Below, one piece after another: positions 17,476-26,899 of a stretch of DNA of 64,000 nucleotides (position 1 is its first letter; each line of letters begins with the position of its first letter). A program made the position numbers and the translations under genes. Source of the DNA: Roseibaca sp. Y0-43 (GTDB taxonomy: Bacteria > Pseudomonadota > Alphaproteobacteria > Rhodobacterales > Rhodobacteraceae); contig NZ_JAFMPR010000005.1 in assembly GCF_020667835.1 (NCBI RefSeq), positions 62,001-126,000 on the forward strand, written 5' to 3'. The notes below the pieces were generated by a model. The model did not search any database and was not told the DNA's origin. It worked only from the letters and a program-made list of their open reading frames with translations.

Positions 17476-20400
17476 ATGACATTCGGCAAGGACAGCCACC
17501 TGCACCTGATTGACGGATCGGCCTATATTTTCCGGGCCTATCACGCGCTGCCGCCCCTGTCGCGCAAGTCGGACGGGGCGCCCGTGGGCGCGGTGGCGGG
17601 CTTTTGCAACATGCTCTGGCGCTATGTCGAGGGCAACAAGGGGCCGGATGCGCCCACCCATGTGGCGGTGATTTTCGACAAGGGCAGCCACACCTTCCGC
17701 AATGACCTGTATTCGGACTACAAGGGCCACCGCCCCGACATGCCCGAAGACCTGCGGCCCCAGATCCCGCTGACCCGCGAAGCCACCCGCGCTTTCAACA
17801 TCGCCTGCGAAGAACTGGAGGGGTATGAGGCCGATGACATCATCGCCACCCTTGCCCGACAGGCCACCGAGGCGGGCGGGCGCGTGACCATCATCAGCGG
17901 CGACAAGGATCTGGCGCAGCTTGTGAATGACCGCGTGTCCATGATCCGTCCCGGCATGCAGGGCAAGCCCGACCAGCTTGTCGACCCGGCGGGCGTGGTC
18001 GAATGGTTCGGCGTGGGGCCGGAACTGATGATCGACCTGCAAGCCATCGCGGGCGACAGCGTGGACAATATTCCCGGCGTGCGGGGTGTGGGGGCGGCCA
18101 CGGCATCGCTGCTGTTGCAAGCCATCGGCCCGGTGGAACGGCTCTTCGACGAAGGTTCGCGCGAGGCGGCGCTGTCGGAACTGGCCGAGCAGATCGACGC
18201 TTATGTGGCCGAAATCGAGGGCCGGCTGGAGCGCAAGGTCAAGCTGGGGTCCAAGGCCGACGCGGCGGCGATTGTTGCGGCCCTGTCAGGGGCAGAGGTG
18301 GGCGCAGAACTCTCGCCCAAGGAACTGGCCGATCTGGCCGCAGGCGGCAACGACGCCGCAGCCCAGCTTGTCACCATGCGCGAGCGTCTCAAAGTGCTGC
18401 GCAACGTGGCCCCCAAGGTGGCCGAGGCCGAAGAGGCCGTGCGCCTGTCCAAAGCCCTTGTGCGGCTGGACGACCAGACGCCGATCGCGTTCACGCTCGA
18501 CGATCTTGCCGTGCGCAAGCCCGATGCGGAGACATTGCTCGACTTCCTGAACCGCATGGAATTCCGCACCCTGACCCGCCGCATTGCCGACGCGCTGGGG
18601 GCCGACACCCCGGCCCTGCCCGACCCTGCCCCCGCCCCGCAGGCAGATGCGCCCGATGCGCCCGATTTCGCAAATGCCCGCTACGACTGCATCCGCGATC
18701 TGGACACGCTGCACACATGGATCGCGGCGGCCCGCGAGCGCGGCTATGTCGCGGTCGACACCGAAACCACGGCGCTCGATGAAATGCGCGCCGATCTGGT
18801 CGGTGTCTCGCTTTGTGTCGAAGCCGGCCACGCCGCCTATATTCCGCTGGCCCACCGCGCGGGCGGCGACGGGCTGTTCGATGACCCGACCCTCAGCGAC
18901 GGCCAAATCCCGATGGAGGACGCGCTCGCCGCGCTTAAACCGCTTCTGGAAGACCCGAGCGTGCTGAAAATCGGGCAGAACATGAAATACGACGCCAAGA
19001 TCTTTGCAGGCTACGGGATCACGGTCGCGCCCATCGACGACACCATGTTGATGAGCTACGCGCTGCATGGCGGGTTGCACGGGCACGGGATGGACGCACT
19101 CTCGGACCGCTACCTGAACCACGAACCCATCGCCATCAAGACGCTTCTGGGCAGCGGCAAATCCGCCATCACCTTCGACCGCGTGCCGATAGAGGATGCC
19201 ACGAAATACGCGGCCGAAGACGCCGACATCACCCTGCGCCTGTGGCAGATGTTCAAGCCGCGCCTGCATGCGTCGCACGTCACCCGCGTCTATGAAACGC
19301 TGGAACGCCCGCTTGTCCCCGTTCTGGCCGCGATGGAGCGGCGGGGCATCAAGGTGGACCGCGATATCCTGTCGCGCATGTCCAACGCCTTTGCACAGAA
19401 AATGGCGGGGTTGGAGGATGAAATCCACCAGCTTGCGGGCGAGAAATTCAACGTGGGCTCGCCCAAGCAACTGGGCGAAATCCTGTTCGACAAGATGGGG
19501 TTGGAAGGCGGCAAGAAGGGCAAGACCGGGGCCTACGCGACCGGCGCCGACATTCTGGAGGACTTGGCCGCCGAAGGGCACGACCTGCCCGCCCGCGTGC
19601 TGGATTGGCGGCAATTGTCCAAGCTGAAATCCACCTATACCGACGCGCTGCAAGACCATATCCACCCCGAAACGGGGCGGGTGCACACGTCCTATGTCAT
19701 CACGGGGGCTGTCACGGGCCGGCTGTCCTCGACCGATCCGAACCTGCAAAACATCCCGATCCGCTCGGAAGAAGGCCGCCGCATCCGCACGGCCTTTGTC
19801 GCAAGCGAAGGGCATAAGCTGGTGGCGCTGGACTACAGCCAGATCGAGCTGCGCATCCTCGCCCATATCGCGGGCATCGACGCTTTGAAGCAAGCGTTCC
19901 GAGAGGGGCAGGACATTCACGCCATGACCGCGTCGGAGATGTTCGACGTGCCCATGGACCAGATGACACCGGAAATTCGCCGTCAGGCCAAGGCGATCAA
20001 TTTCGGGGTGATCTACGGCATTTCGGGCTTTGGGCTGGCGCGCAACCTGCGCATTCCGCGTGCCGACGCGCAGGGCTTCATCGACCGCTATTTCGAGCGT
20101 TTCCCCGGCATCCGCGCCTATATGGATGACACGGTGGAATTTGCCAAGAAACATGGCCGGGTGGAAACCCTGTTCGGGCGGCGCATTCATACGCCAGAGA
20201 TCAACACCAAGGGGCCGGGCGCGGGCTTTGCCAAACGCGCGGCGATCAACGCGCCCATCCAGGGCACCGCCGCCGACATCATCCGCCGCGCGATGGTGCG
20301 GGTGCCGGGCGCGATTGCGGACCTTCCCGCGCAGATGCTGCTACAGGTGCATGACGAACTGGTGTTCGAGGTGGAAGAGGGCGCCGTGGACGAGGTGATC

Positions 20401-20508
20401 GCCGTGGTGCGCGAGGTGATGGAGGGGGCCGCCGCGCCCGTGGTGGAGCTGGACGTGCCGCTGGTGGTGGATGCGGGTGTAGGGGAGAGTTGGGCGGAGG
20501 CGCATTGA
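17476..20508 (+). CDS. polA: DNA polymerase I
   Basis: The 1010-residue protein carries all three activities. The 5'-3' nuclease is at about 1-290 (HLIDGSAYIFRAYHALP and the GVGAATASLLLQ helix-hairpin-helix). The 3'-5' exonuclease is at about 400-590, and the VAVDTETTALDEM motif is intact, so proofreading is predicted. The polymerase domain follows, with LDYSQIELRILAHIAG (motif A), RRQAKAINFGVIYG (motif B) and LLQVHDELVFEV (motif C). ATG 17476 has AGGAA upstream; ATG 17449 is the alternative. It is longer than the 930-residue E. coli enzyme, mainly through the linker before the exonuclease. Confidence 0.97.
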   Translation: MTFGKDSHLHLIDGSAYIFRAYHALPPLSRKSDGAPVGAVAGFCNMLWRYVEGNKGPDAPTHVAVIFDKGSHTFRNDLYSDYKGHRPDMPEDLRPQIPLTREATRAFNIACEELEGYEADDIIATLARQATEAGGRVTIISGDKDLAQLVNDRVSMIRPGMQGKPDQLVDPAGVVEWFGVGPELMIDLQAIAGDSVDNIPGVRGVGAATASLLLQAIGPVERLFDEGSREAALSELAEQIDAYVAEIEGRLERKVKLGSKADAAAIVAALSGAEVGAELSPKELADLAAGGNDAAAQLVTMRERLKVLRNVAPKVAEAEEAVRLSKALVRLDDQTPIAFTLDDLAVRKPDAETLLDFLNRMEFRTLTRRIADALGADTPALPDPAPAPQADAPDAPDFANARYDCIRDLDTLHTWIAAARERGYVAVDTETTALDEMRADLVGVSLCVEAGHAAYIPLAHRAGGDGLFDDPTLSDGQIPMEDALAALKPLLEDPSVLKIGQNMKYDAKIFAGYGITVAPIDDTMLMSYALHGGLHGHGMDALSDRYLNHEPIAIKTLLGSGKSAITFDRVPIEDATKYAAEDADITLRLWQMFKPRLHASHVTRVYETLERPLVPVLAAMERRGIKVDRDILSRMSNAFAQKMAGLEDEIHQLAGEKFNVGSPKQLGEILFDKMGLEGGKKGKTGAYATGADILEDLAAEGHDLPARVLDWRQLSKLKSTYTDALQDHIHPETGRVHTSYVITGAVTGRLSSTDPNLQNIPIRSEEGRRIRTAFVASEGHKLVALDYSQIELRILAHIAGIDALKQAFREGQDIHAMTASEMFDVPMDQMTPEIRRQAKAINFGVIYGISGFGLARNLRIPRADAQGFIDRYFERFPGIRAYMDDTVEFAKKHGRVETLFGRRIHTPEINTKGPGAGFAKRAAINAPIQGTAADIIRRAMVRVPGAIADLPAQMLLQVHDELVFEVEEGAVDEVIAVVREVMEGAAAPVVELDVPLVVDAGVGESWAEAH

Positions 20509-20639
20509 GGGGGGCAAATAAGGTGCAACTAGAAATGAGGCCTATGTTGGCTGCTCAAATCACTAGATTTTCAGACACTTTGTCCCTGCGGCAATCCATC
20601 GTGCGCAGCTTTTACTTGCTTTTATGCAAGTTTGGGGCT

Positions 20640-20777
20640 AATTGACATTGTATCAACGGACAGCGGGGCTTCCTGTGAAGGTCGCCGTTGAATGTGCGCC
20701 CTCTGAGGCCGGAACACCACGGTAAGGCACACCCGCTCTATTTTTAAGAGGCTCTTGCTTAGGCAAGAGCCTTTTTT
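20640..20777 (+). ncRNA. Candidate structured small RNA ending in a terminator
   Basis: Downstream of polA, the plus strand has a closing stem AGCGGG/CCCGCT (20662-20667 with 20732-20737). It encloses a CTTC/GAAG hairpin and further possible pairs, followed by a U-rich linker and an intrinsic terminator at 20750-20777. A weak promoter may lie upstream (TTGCTT 20616-20621, GCTAAT 20637-20642), and TTGACA occurs at 20642-20647. I compared it by eye with SRP RNA, RNase P RNA and tmRNA and found none of their core motifs. It could instead be the 3' UTR of polA. Confidence 0.3.
20750..20777 (+). terminator. Intrinsic terminator
   Basis: A perfect 9-base stem GGCTCTTGC/GCAAGAGCC (20750-20758 and 20763-20771) with loop TTAG is followed by six T (20772-20777). 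The U tract is only on the plus strand, so it serves polA or a plus-strand RNA, although it touches the stop codon of the minus-strand ORF. Confidence 0.88.
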
Positions 20778-21306
20778 ATGGCAGTCTTTTACTCTCGAAA
20801 TAACACTTCCTGAGCAAAGAATGCAGGTCATAGCGGCGCTTGATAGCTCCAAATTTCAGAAAACGCATGTGGCAACTCGTAACAAATAAGTCGACATCCG
20901 CGCGCTTACCTCTCGAAGGATACAAGTAAAAGTAGATGACTTGATGCTCGCCGTCTTTTAGCTGGCGAACACGCGAGGGCGCAGCATCAAGGACCGCATA
21001 ATTCATTGAGCGATTGCGATCTGAGGATACCCAACAGAAATACTTTTCTTCAATCATCCGTTTGGTTATGTCGGGTAATCCGAACGAGAACGCATACCGA
21101 TCTTCGCAAAAGATACGTGGCCTGCCGTTCTCATCGCTAAGGTCCGTAATTTCACCCGGCTTGCAAGCTCTGGAGATCGTGTGAAGGCCCAGATGAACCA
21201 AAACCCGCAAGTCTGCACCGCCCTTGCCTTTCCCCTTTAGCGTTACAACAAAACTATCAAGGTGTTTGAGGTCACGAACTATGCCGTCAATTTCAATTTC
21301 TTTCAA
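20776..21306 (-). CDS. Unrecognised protein in AT-richer DNA
   Basis: The 176-residue frame starts at TTG 21306, since an in-frame stop lies just upstream and no ATG is available near it; a GGGTAAG stretch could serve as ribosome-binding site. The protein is mixed alpha/beta with no signal peptide or membrane span (ILE/LYS-rich start KEIEIDGIVRDLKHLDSF, later CEDRYAFSFGLPDITKRM and QVIYFYLYPSRGKRADVDLF) and a basic, cysteine-containing end. Base and codon use are clearly AT-richer than in the neighbours, suggesting acquisition by transfer. I do not recognise the family and cannot exclude decay. Confidence 0.5.
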   Translation of the reverse strand: MKEIEIDGIVRDLKHLDSFVVTLKGKGKGGADLRVLVHLGLHTISRACKPGEITDLSDENGRPRIFCEDRYAFSFGLPDITKRMIEEKYFCWVSSDRNRSMNYAVLDAAPSRVRQLKDGEHQVIYFYLYPSRGKRADVDLFVTSCHMRFLKFGAIKRRYDLHSLLRKCYFESKRLP

Positions 21307-21389
21307 AATTACTTACCCAATTGATGAAAAAGTGACAGGCTTATTGATGCTACGCCAACGATAACGCCGAATGGAAGCCCTCACACAAC

Positions 21390-21419
21390 AAAAAACAGCG
21401 CCCCGATCCCTCGGAGCGC
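21390..21419 (-). terminator. Terminator of the rpsB-tsf operon
   Basis: On the minus strand a 9-base stem (GCGCTCCGA with TCGGGGCGC, one G-U pair) and a GGGA loop are followed, after a short TG, by six T. On the plus strand this is 21398-21419 with the A tract at 21390-21395. It lies 28 bases beyond the tsf stop. Confidence 0.88.
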
Positions 21420-21446
21420 CGCCAATCTGTCCAGAAAGACCGGGAC

Positions 21447-22319
21447 TTACCCCTGCATCTTCGCCACTTCCTCGGCGAAGTTTTCTTCTTTCTTCTCGAT
21501 CCCTTCGCCCACTTCCATGCGGACGAAACCGGTGATCGTGGCACCCGCTTCTTTCGCGGCTTGCGCCACGGTCAGGTCGGGGTTGATGACGAAGGCCTGG
21601 CCCATCAGCGTGACCTCGGCCATGAATTTCTTCATGCGACCAACGATCATGTTCTCGATGATGTTCTCGGGCTTGCCGGATTCGCGCGCGATCTCGATCT
21701 GGATCTGCTTTTCCTTCTCGACAATCGCCGGGTCGAGCGACGCTTCGTCCAGCGATGCCGGGTTGGTCGCGGCGATATGCATCGCAACCTGCTTGCCAAA
21801 CGCTTCATCGCCGCCGGTCATGGCGACCAGAACGCCGATCTTGCCCATGCCCTCGGTCGCGGCGTTGTGGACGTAGGACACCACGGTGTCGCCTTCCACC
21901 ACGGCCATGCGGCGCAGGGTCATGTTCTCGCCGATCTTGGCAATCGCGTCGGTCAGCACGGTGGATACGGGCTTGCCGTTCAGCTCTGCCTCGGCCAGCG
22001 CTTCGACATCCGACACACCCAGCGCGGTGGTGGCGATGCCGCCGACCATGGCTTGGAATTCGGCGTTCTTGGCGACGAAATCGGTTTCCGAGTTCACTTC
22101 GACCGCGACACCCTTGCCGCCGTCAACCGCGACAGCCACCAGACCTTCGGCAGCCGTGCGGCCCGATTTCTTGGCGGCCTTGGCCAGACCCTTGGTGCGC
22201 AGCCAATCGGTCGCGGCTTCCATGTCGCCATTGGTTTCGGTCAGTGCTTTCTTCGCGTCCATCATGCCTGCGCCGGTGGATTCGCGCAGTTCTTTCACCA
22301 TTGCTGCGGTGATAGCCAT
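21447..22319 (-). CDS. tsf: Elongation factor Ts
   Basis: EF-Ts regenerates EF-Tu-GTP by nucleotide exchange. The 290-residue protein has the N-terminal UBA-like region ([26 protein letters not shown] in part) with the TDFVAKN motif that contacts EF-Tu. The two core dimerisation subdomains follow. ATG 22319 stands eight bases after AGGAG; ATG 22328 is only three bases away and less likely. It lies 87 bases downstream of rpsB in the usual rpsB-tsf order. Confidence 0.97.
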   Translation of the reverse strand: MAITAAMVKELRESTGAGMMDAKKALTETNGDMEAATDWLRTKGLAKAAKKSGRTAAEGLVAVAVDGGKGVAVEVNSETDFVAKNAEFQAMVGGIATTALGVSDVEALAEAELNGKPVSTVLTDAIAKIGENMTLRRMAVVEGDTVVSYVHNAATEGMGKIGVLVAMTGGDEAFGKQVAMHIAATNPASLDEASLDPAIVEKEKQIQIEIARESGKPENIIENMIVGRMKKFMAEVTLMGQAFVINPDLTVAQAAKEAGATITGFVRMEVGEGIEKKEENFAEEVAKMQG

Positions 22320-22405
22320 GTCATTCACTCCTGAATATCAAGGATGTGACAGGGGGCATGACGCGCCCCTGTCACAGTTTCATGTCAATTCCTGACAAAA
22401 GCCGA

Positions 22406-23179
22406 TCAGGCGTCGGACGCGGTTTCTTCGGCCAGCGCCTCTTCGACCGGGGCTTCTTCCAGCGCGCCAAGGTCGATGCCGGCAGCGCCCATCTGCGCGC
22501 TCATGCCGTCCAGAGCCGCACGGCTGACCAGATCGCAATAGAGAGCAATCGCACGGGCCGCGTCGTCATTGCCGGGGATGATGTAATCCACGCCATCGGG
22601 CGAGCAGTTGGTGTCGACCACGGCCACGACCGGGATGCCCAGCTTCTTGGCTTCGAGGATGGCCAGATCTTCCTTGTTCACGTCAATCACGAACAGCAGG
22701 TTCGGCAGACCGCCCATCTCGCGGATGCCGCCAAGCGAGGCTTGCAGTTTGGCCTGCTCGCGCTCCATGCCCAGACGCTCTTTCTTGGTCAGGCCTTCGG
22801 CGCCGCTTTCCAGCTGCTCGTCCAGGGCTTTCAGGCGCTGGATCGACTGCGACACGGTTTTCCAGTTGGTCAGCGTGCCGCCCAGCCAGCGGTGGTTCAT
22901 GTAGAACTGCGCCGAACGGTCAGCGGCTTCGGCCACGGCCTTGGAGGCCTGGCGCTTGGTGCCGACGAACAGGATGCGGCCGCCCTTGGCAACGGTTTCG
23001 CGGATGACATTCAGCGCCGCGTCCAGCATGGGAACGGTCTGCGTCAGGTCCATGATGTGGATGCCATTGCGCTCGCCGTAGATATACGGTGCCATGCGCG
23101 GGTTCCAGCGCTGCGTCTGGTGGCCAAAGTGAACGCCAGCTTCCAAGAGCTGACGCATGGTGAAATCGGGAAGCGCCAT
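22406..23179 (-). CDS. rpsB: 30S ribosomal protein S2
   Basis: The 257-residue uS2 protein has the family motifs [32 protein letters not shown] (in pieces), [20 protein letters not shown] and [25 protein letters not shown]. The tail is rich in Glu and Ala. The start at 23179 is preceded by AAAGGA; the ORF continuing to 23326 is leader RNA, where S2 autoregulation would normally act. It heads the rpsB-tsf operon. Confidence 0.97.
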   Translation of the reverse strand: MALPDFTMRQLLEAGVHFGHQTQRWNPRMAPYIYGERNGIHIMDLTQTVPMLDAALNVIRETVAKGGRILFVGTKRQASKAVAEAADRSAQFYMNHRWLGGTLTNWKTVSQSIQRLKALDEQLESGAEGLTKKERLGMEREQAKLQASLGGIREMGGLPNLLFVIDVNKEDLAILEAKKLGIPVVAVVDTNCSPDGVDYIIPGNDDAARAIALYCDLVSRAALDGMSAQMGAAGIDLGALEEAPVEEALAEETASDA

Positions 23180-23298
23180 AACGTGTTCCTTTCCGGTTTG
23201 CGCCTGAGTGGGGGGTTTCAAGGCGATCGCCTCAACCGGTGGACCAGAGCGGATTTTTCTGCCCGCAAGGCCCGACCCCCACCTGTGAAGTGCGCTTC

Positions 23299-23326
23299 CC
23301 TTAGACGGTTTGCGCCCAGGGTGCAA
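23299..23326 (-). promoter_or_regulatory. Possible rpsB-tsf promoter
   Basis: Read on the minus strand, TTGCAC (23321-23326) and CTAAGG (23299-23304) are 16 bases apart, giving a leader of about 110 bases before the rpsB start. Confidence 0.35.
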
Positions 23327-23389
23327 GAGGGGTTGACCGCGCGCGCTTTGGGCCTTTCACTCTGGCGGGAAAATCGCTCAGGACAGCCC

Positions 23390-24181
23390 ATGACCCCGGC
23401 TCAAGCCCTTGCCACCTTAAGCGCGCGCGCCGCGATGTATGACCTGCGCGACCGGGCAGCGCGGGCCCGCTCTGCCGCCGACCTGCGCAAGATGTTTTTC
23501 GCCCTTTTGCCCGCCGTGGCCCCTGACCTGTTCATAGAGGCGGGCGCGCATGACGGGGCTGGATCGCGGCGCGCCCGCAAATTGCTTCCCAAGGCACGGG
23601 TCATCGCGTGCGAGGCAAACCCGCACAACCACGCGCGCTTTGCAAAAGCGCATGATTTCGACGCGCTAAATGTCGAATACCGTCTGACCGCCCTGTCGGA
23701 CGCGGATGGCCCGATCACGTTCAAGGTGCTGACCGCCGACCAGCATTCGCGCCAAGGGGTGCATTCGGGCCGCTCGTCGCTTATGCTGCGCGACGACCCC
23801 AAGGCAGAATATGAAAGCGTGACAGTGCCCGGGCTGCGGCTGGACAGTCTGGCACAGGACGGCACGCGGGCCGCGCTATGGGTCGATGTGGAAGGGGCCG
23901 CGCAAAAGGTTCTGGCGGGCGCGGATGCGCTGCTGGACAAGACCGCGCTGATGATGATCGAGGTCGAAAGCGCACCCTTCTGGCAAGGGCAATGGCTGGT
24001 CCATGACGTGATGGCGCATCTGATGGACAAGGGGCTGGTGCCTGTCGCCCGCGATTTCGAGCGCAAACACCAGTTCAACATCCTGTTCCTGTCGCCACAG
24101 GCCATGACCCTGCCCGACGTGCTGCCGGTGCTGGAGATGCAGCAGTCGCTGGCGCGGTTCCGCGCAGATACAGGCGCTTAG
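23390..24181 (+). CDS. FkbM-family methyltransferase
   Basis: The 263-residue protein has a SAM-binding core: FIEAGAHDGAGSRRAR (motif I), VIACEANPHN (the acidic residue binding ribose) and the FkbM-type ALWVDVEGAAQKVLAGA segment. Members O-methylate sugars or polyketides. ATG 23390 has AGGA six bases upstream; the upstream open frame runs through rpsB antisense and is not used. It is divergent from rpsB and overlaps eda by four bases tail to tail. Its substrate is unknown; a glycan is plausible. Confidence 0.82.
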   Translation: MTPAQALATLSARAAMYDLRDRAARARSAADLRKMFFALLPAVAPDLFIEAGAHDGAGSRRARKLLPKARVIACEANPHNHARFAKAHDFDALNVEYRLTALSDADGPITFKVLTADQHSRQGVHSGRSSLMLRDDPKAEYESVTVPGLRLDSLAQDGTRAALWVDVEGAAQKVLAGADALLDKTALMMIEVESAPFWQGQWLVHDVMAHLMDKGLVPVARDFERKHQFNILFLSPQAMTLPDVLPVLEMQQSLARFRADTGA

Positions 24182-24819
24182 CGCGGCAAGCCCGCCGCCG
24201 CGCGGGCCAGTTCCGTGATCTGCGCCCATTCGCCTGCTTGCATCAGCGCTTTGGGGGCCACCCATGACCCGCCCACGCAGGCCACATTCGCAAGCGCCAG
24301 GTAGCGCGGGGCCAGCTCTGGCGTTATCCCGCCCGTGGGGCAGAAGGTGACTTGCGGCAATGGCCCGCCGATGGATTTTAGCGCCCCTGCCCCGCCGATG
24401 GATTCCGCCGGGAAAAACTTCTGCACATGATAGCCCTGTTCCAGAAGCGCCATCACCTCGGAACAGGTTTGCGCGCCGGGCAAAAGCGGCACTTCTTCCA
24501 CGCGCGCTGCGTCGATCAGCGCGGGGGTCGCGCCGGGCGAGACCGCGAACCGCGCGCCCGCCTCTTTCGCGGCCTTCATATGGGCTGCCGTCAGCACCGT
24601 GCCCGCGCCCGCAACCGCGCCCGGCACCTCTGCCATGGCGGCGATGGCATCGAGCGCGCAGTCGGTGCGCAGGGTTACTTCCAGCACCGGCAGGCCGCCC
24701 GCGACCAGCGCTTCGGCCAAGGGGCGGGCATGGGCCAGATCGTCGATCACGATCACAGGGATGACCGGGGCCAAGCGGCACAGGTCCAAGGCGGCGTCAC
24801 TTTGCTGGGTGGGGGTCAT
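24178..24819 (-). CDS. eda: 2-keto-3-deoxy-6-phosphogluconate aldolase
   Basis: This class I aldolase splits KDPG into pyruvate and glyceraldehyde 3-phosphate in the Entner-Doudoroff pathway. The 213-residue TIM barrel has E47 and R51 (LEVTLRT), GAGTVL, and the Schiff-base lysine K134 in QKFFPAE. FCPTGGIT and CVGGSWV bind phosphate. The start at 24819 matches the family length. edd is not in the window, so the gene is separated from its usual partner. Confidence 0.95.
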   Translation of the reverse strand: MTPTQQSDAALDLCRLAPVIPVIVIDDLAHARPLAEALVAGGLPVLEVTLRTDCALDAIAAMAEVPGAVAGAGTVLTAAHMKAAKEAGARFAVSPGATPALIDAARVEEVPLLPGAQTCSEVMALLEQGYHVQKFFPAESIGGAGALKSIGGPLPQVTFCPTGGITPELAPRYLALANVACVGGSWVAPKALMQAGEWAQITELARAAAGLPR

Positions 24820-24958
24820 GGCGTGGCTCCTGTCAAGGCCCGTTAGCGGTAACAGGTGTAGCGCCCTCTCGCAGGCGGCGCAAGTGGGCCAAAGCCTGTG
24901 GCCTTCGCCCCGGCACTGGACTAGGTTTTGCCCCACAACAAGAACCACCGGAGCCGCC

Positions 24959-26410
24959 ATGACACCCCCCACCGCCCTGACGCTGGATCTAGACCAACTT
25001 GCCACCCATCCGGGCCGCGTCGTGATCTTCGCCGACCCGGACGCGCCCCTGCCGCGCGCGGCAAAACGCTGCGACCGGCTGAGCAAGGGCGCGGTCGCGC
25101 GCGCGGTCGGGGCATCGGACTTTGCGGCGCTGGCCCCCGGCAAGGGGCTGACACTGGCCTATCCGGCGGGCATGGCGGCCCGCGCGCTTCAGATCATCCG
25201 CCTGCCGCGCAAGACGACTGATGAGCACTTGCGCAAGGCTGGCAACAGCGTTGGCGCGGCGCAGGGCGAAGACGCGGCGCTGATCGCGCTCGACACACTG
25301 CCCGCGCGCGAGATCGCGCTTCACGCCAGCCTGCGCGCCTATCGCTACGAGGCGATGAAGGGCAGCCCCAAAGGCCCGCTTGGCGCGTTCCTGTTTGCTG
25401 TGACGGATGCCGATGGCGCGAAGCCGGCGCTCGACGATGCGCAAGCCTTGGCGCAGTCGGTCCATCTGGTGCGCGACCTGGTTCATGCGCCCGCCAATGT
25501 GCTGAACACCGAAAGTTTCGCCGCGCAGATCGCGGGTCTGTCCGATCTGGGGCTGGAGGTTGAAATCCTTGACCGTGACGAGATGGACCGCCTTGGAATG
25601 CGCGCGCTTCTGGCGGTGGCGCAAGGGTCCGACAACCCGCCCAAACTAGCCATCATGCGCTGGAAAGGCGCGGATGGCGCACCGCTTTGCGTGCTGGGCA
25701 AGGGCGTGATGTTCGACACGGGCGGCATATCGCTCAAACCCGGCGCGGGCATGGAAGAGATGACGATGGACATGGGCGGCGCGGCCGTGACCGTGGGGCT
25801 GATGCAGGCGCTCGCGCTGCGCAAGGCGCCCGCGCATGTCATCGGGCTGGTGGGTCTGGTCGAAAACATGCCCGATGCGCGTGCGCAGCGCCCCGGTGAC
25901 ATCGTGCGCTCCATGAAGGGTGACATGATAGAGGTCATCAATACGGACGCCGAGGGCCGTCTGGTGCTGTGCGACATGCTGCACTACGCCGCCGACCGCT
26001 TCAAACCGCGCGCCATGATCGACCTTGCCACGTTGACCGGCGCGATCATCATCGCGCTGGGGCATGACCGCGCGGGTGTGTTCTGCAATGACGACGCGCT
26101 GGCGGCGGATATTTTGGGCGCGGCCAGCGCCGTTGGCGAAGGCGCGTGGCGGATGCCCTTGGGCGCGGAATACCAACGCCAGATCGATTCGCGCATCGGC
26201 GATGTGAAGAACACGGGCGGGCGGCCGGCGGGGTCGTGCACGGCGGCGGCGTTCCTTGAGCGCTTCGTGCCAGAAGGGATGCCTTGGGCGCATCTGGATA
26301 TCGCGGGCGTCGCGCTGACCAAGGGCGACAGCGCCCACGCGCCCAAAGGGGCGTCTGGCTGGGGTGTGCTGACGCTCGACGCGCTGATCCGGGCCAAGTT
26401 CGAGGGCTAG
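24959..26410 (+). CDS. pepA: Leucyl aminopeptidase family protein (M17)
   Basis: The 483-residue cytosolic metallopeptidase removes N-terminal residues using two metal ions. The C-terminal catalytic half has GKGVMFDTGGISLKP (metal-binding D and catalytic K region), MDMGGAAV, the NTDAEGRLVL signature and MIDLATLTGA. The N-terminal half is the variable domain. The start at 24959 follows CCGGAG; the frame open from 24599 runs over eda antisense. holC follows three bases after the stop, an arrangement common in proteobacteria. Confidence 0.94.
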   Translation: MTPPTALTLDLDQLATHPGRVVIFADPDAPLPRAAKRCDRLSKGAVARAVGASDFAALAPGKGLTLAYPAGMAARALQIIRLPRKTTDEHLRKAGNSVGAAQGEDAALIALDTLPAREIALHASLRAYRYEAMKGSPKGPLGAFLFAVTDADGAKPALDDAQALAQSVHLVRDLVHAPANVLNTESFAAQIAGLSDLGLEVEILDRDEMDRLGMRALLAVAQGSDNPPKLAIMRWKGADGAPLCVLGKGVMFDTGGISLKPGAGMEEMTMDMGGAAVTVGLMQALALRKAPAHVIGLVGLVENMPDARAQRPGDIVRSMKGDMIEVINTDAEGRLVLCDMLHYAADRFKPRAMIDLATLTGAIIIALGHDRAGVFCNDDALAADILGAASAVGEGAWRMPLGAEYQRQIDSRIGDVKNTGGRPAGSCTAAAFLERFVPEGMPWAHLDIAGVALTKGDSAHAPKGASGWGVLTLDALIRAKFEG

Positions 26411-26413
26411 GCC

Positions 26414-26881
26414 ATGGGCAAGGCCATGTTCTACCACCTGACGCGCGATCCGGTCGAAGTGACCGCCGCCACGCTTCTGACCCGCGCGCTGGGCGCAGGT
26501 TGGCGCGTGGCTTTGCGTGGCGGGGACAGGACACGGCTGGAATGGCTGGATGCGCAGCTCTGGCTGGGCGCAAAAGACAGCTTTCTGCCGCATGGGCTGG
26601 CAGGCGGGCCGCATGATGCCGACCAGCCGATCCTGCTGACCACCGCGCGCGACGCCCCCAACCGGCCCGCCTGCGTGATGGCCGTGGACCGCGCCGAGGT
26701 GGACGCGTCCGAGGTCGCCGCGCTGGAACGGTTATGGATCCTGTTTGACGGGCAGGATGAGGCGGCTTTGACCCACGCGCGTGGCCAGTGGAAGGCGATG
26801 GTCGCCGCAGGGGTTCAGGCCGAATACTGGTCGCAGGACGGGGGCGCTTGGGCGAAGAAAGCGCAATCCGGCGGGGGGTAG
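26414..26881 (+). CDS. holC: DNA polymerase III chi subunit
   Basis: The 155-residue protein begins KAMFYHLTRDPVEVTAATLLTRAL, typical of HolC, and contains the FLPHGLAG and QPILLTT segments of the family. Chi links the clamp loader to single-strand binding protein at the replication fork. It is coupled to pepA with a three-base gap. The tail is glycine-rich. Confidence 0.93.
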   Translation: MGKAMFYHLTRDPVEVTAATLLTRALGAGWRVALRGGDRTRLEWLDAQLWLGAKDSFLPHGLAGGPHDADQPILLTTARDAPNRPACVMAVDRAEVDASEVAALERLWILFDGQDEAALTHARGQWKAMVAAGVQAEYWSQDGGAWAKKAQSGGG

Positions 26882-26899
26882 TGCCTGTAGCCCGCGTCG

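Noticed and set aside
18286-20190. A 634-residue open frame on the minus strand inside polA
   Set aside because: It is fully antisense to polA, whose motifs are intact. Long antisense frames are common in GC-rich genes, and this one shows no domain and is His/Arg/Gly-rich.
20535-20641. A short frame of about 35 residues after polA beginning MRPMLAAQITRFSD
   Set aside because: Too short, with no ribosome-binding site and no family match. It may be a decayed remnant but cannot be supported.
20660-20740. Considered as SRP (4.5S) or 6S RNA
   Set aside because: The GGAAG-GCAG apical motif of SRP RNA is missing. I cannot recall enough of the local 6S sequence to claim it, so it is listed only as an unnamed candidate.
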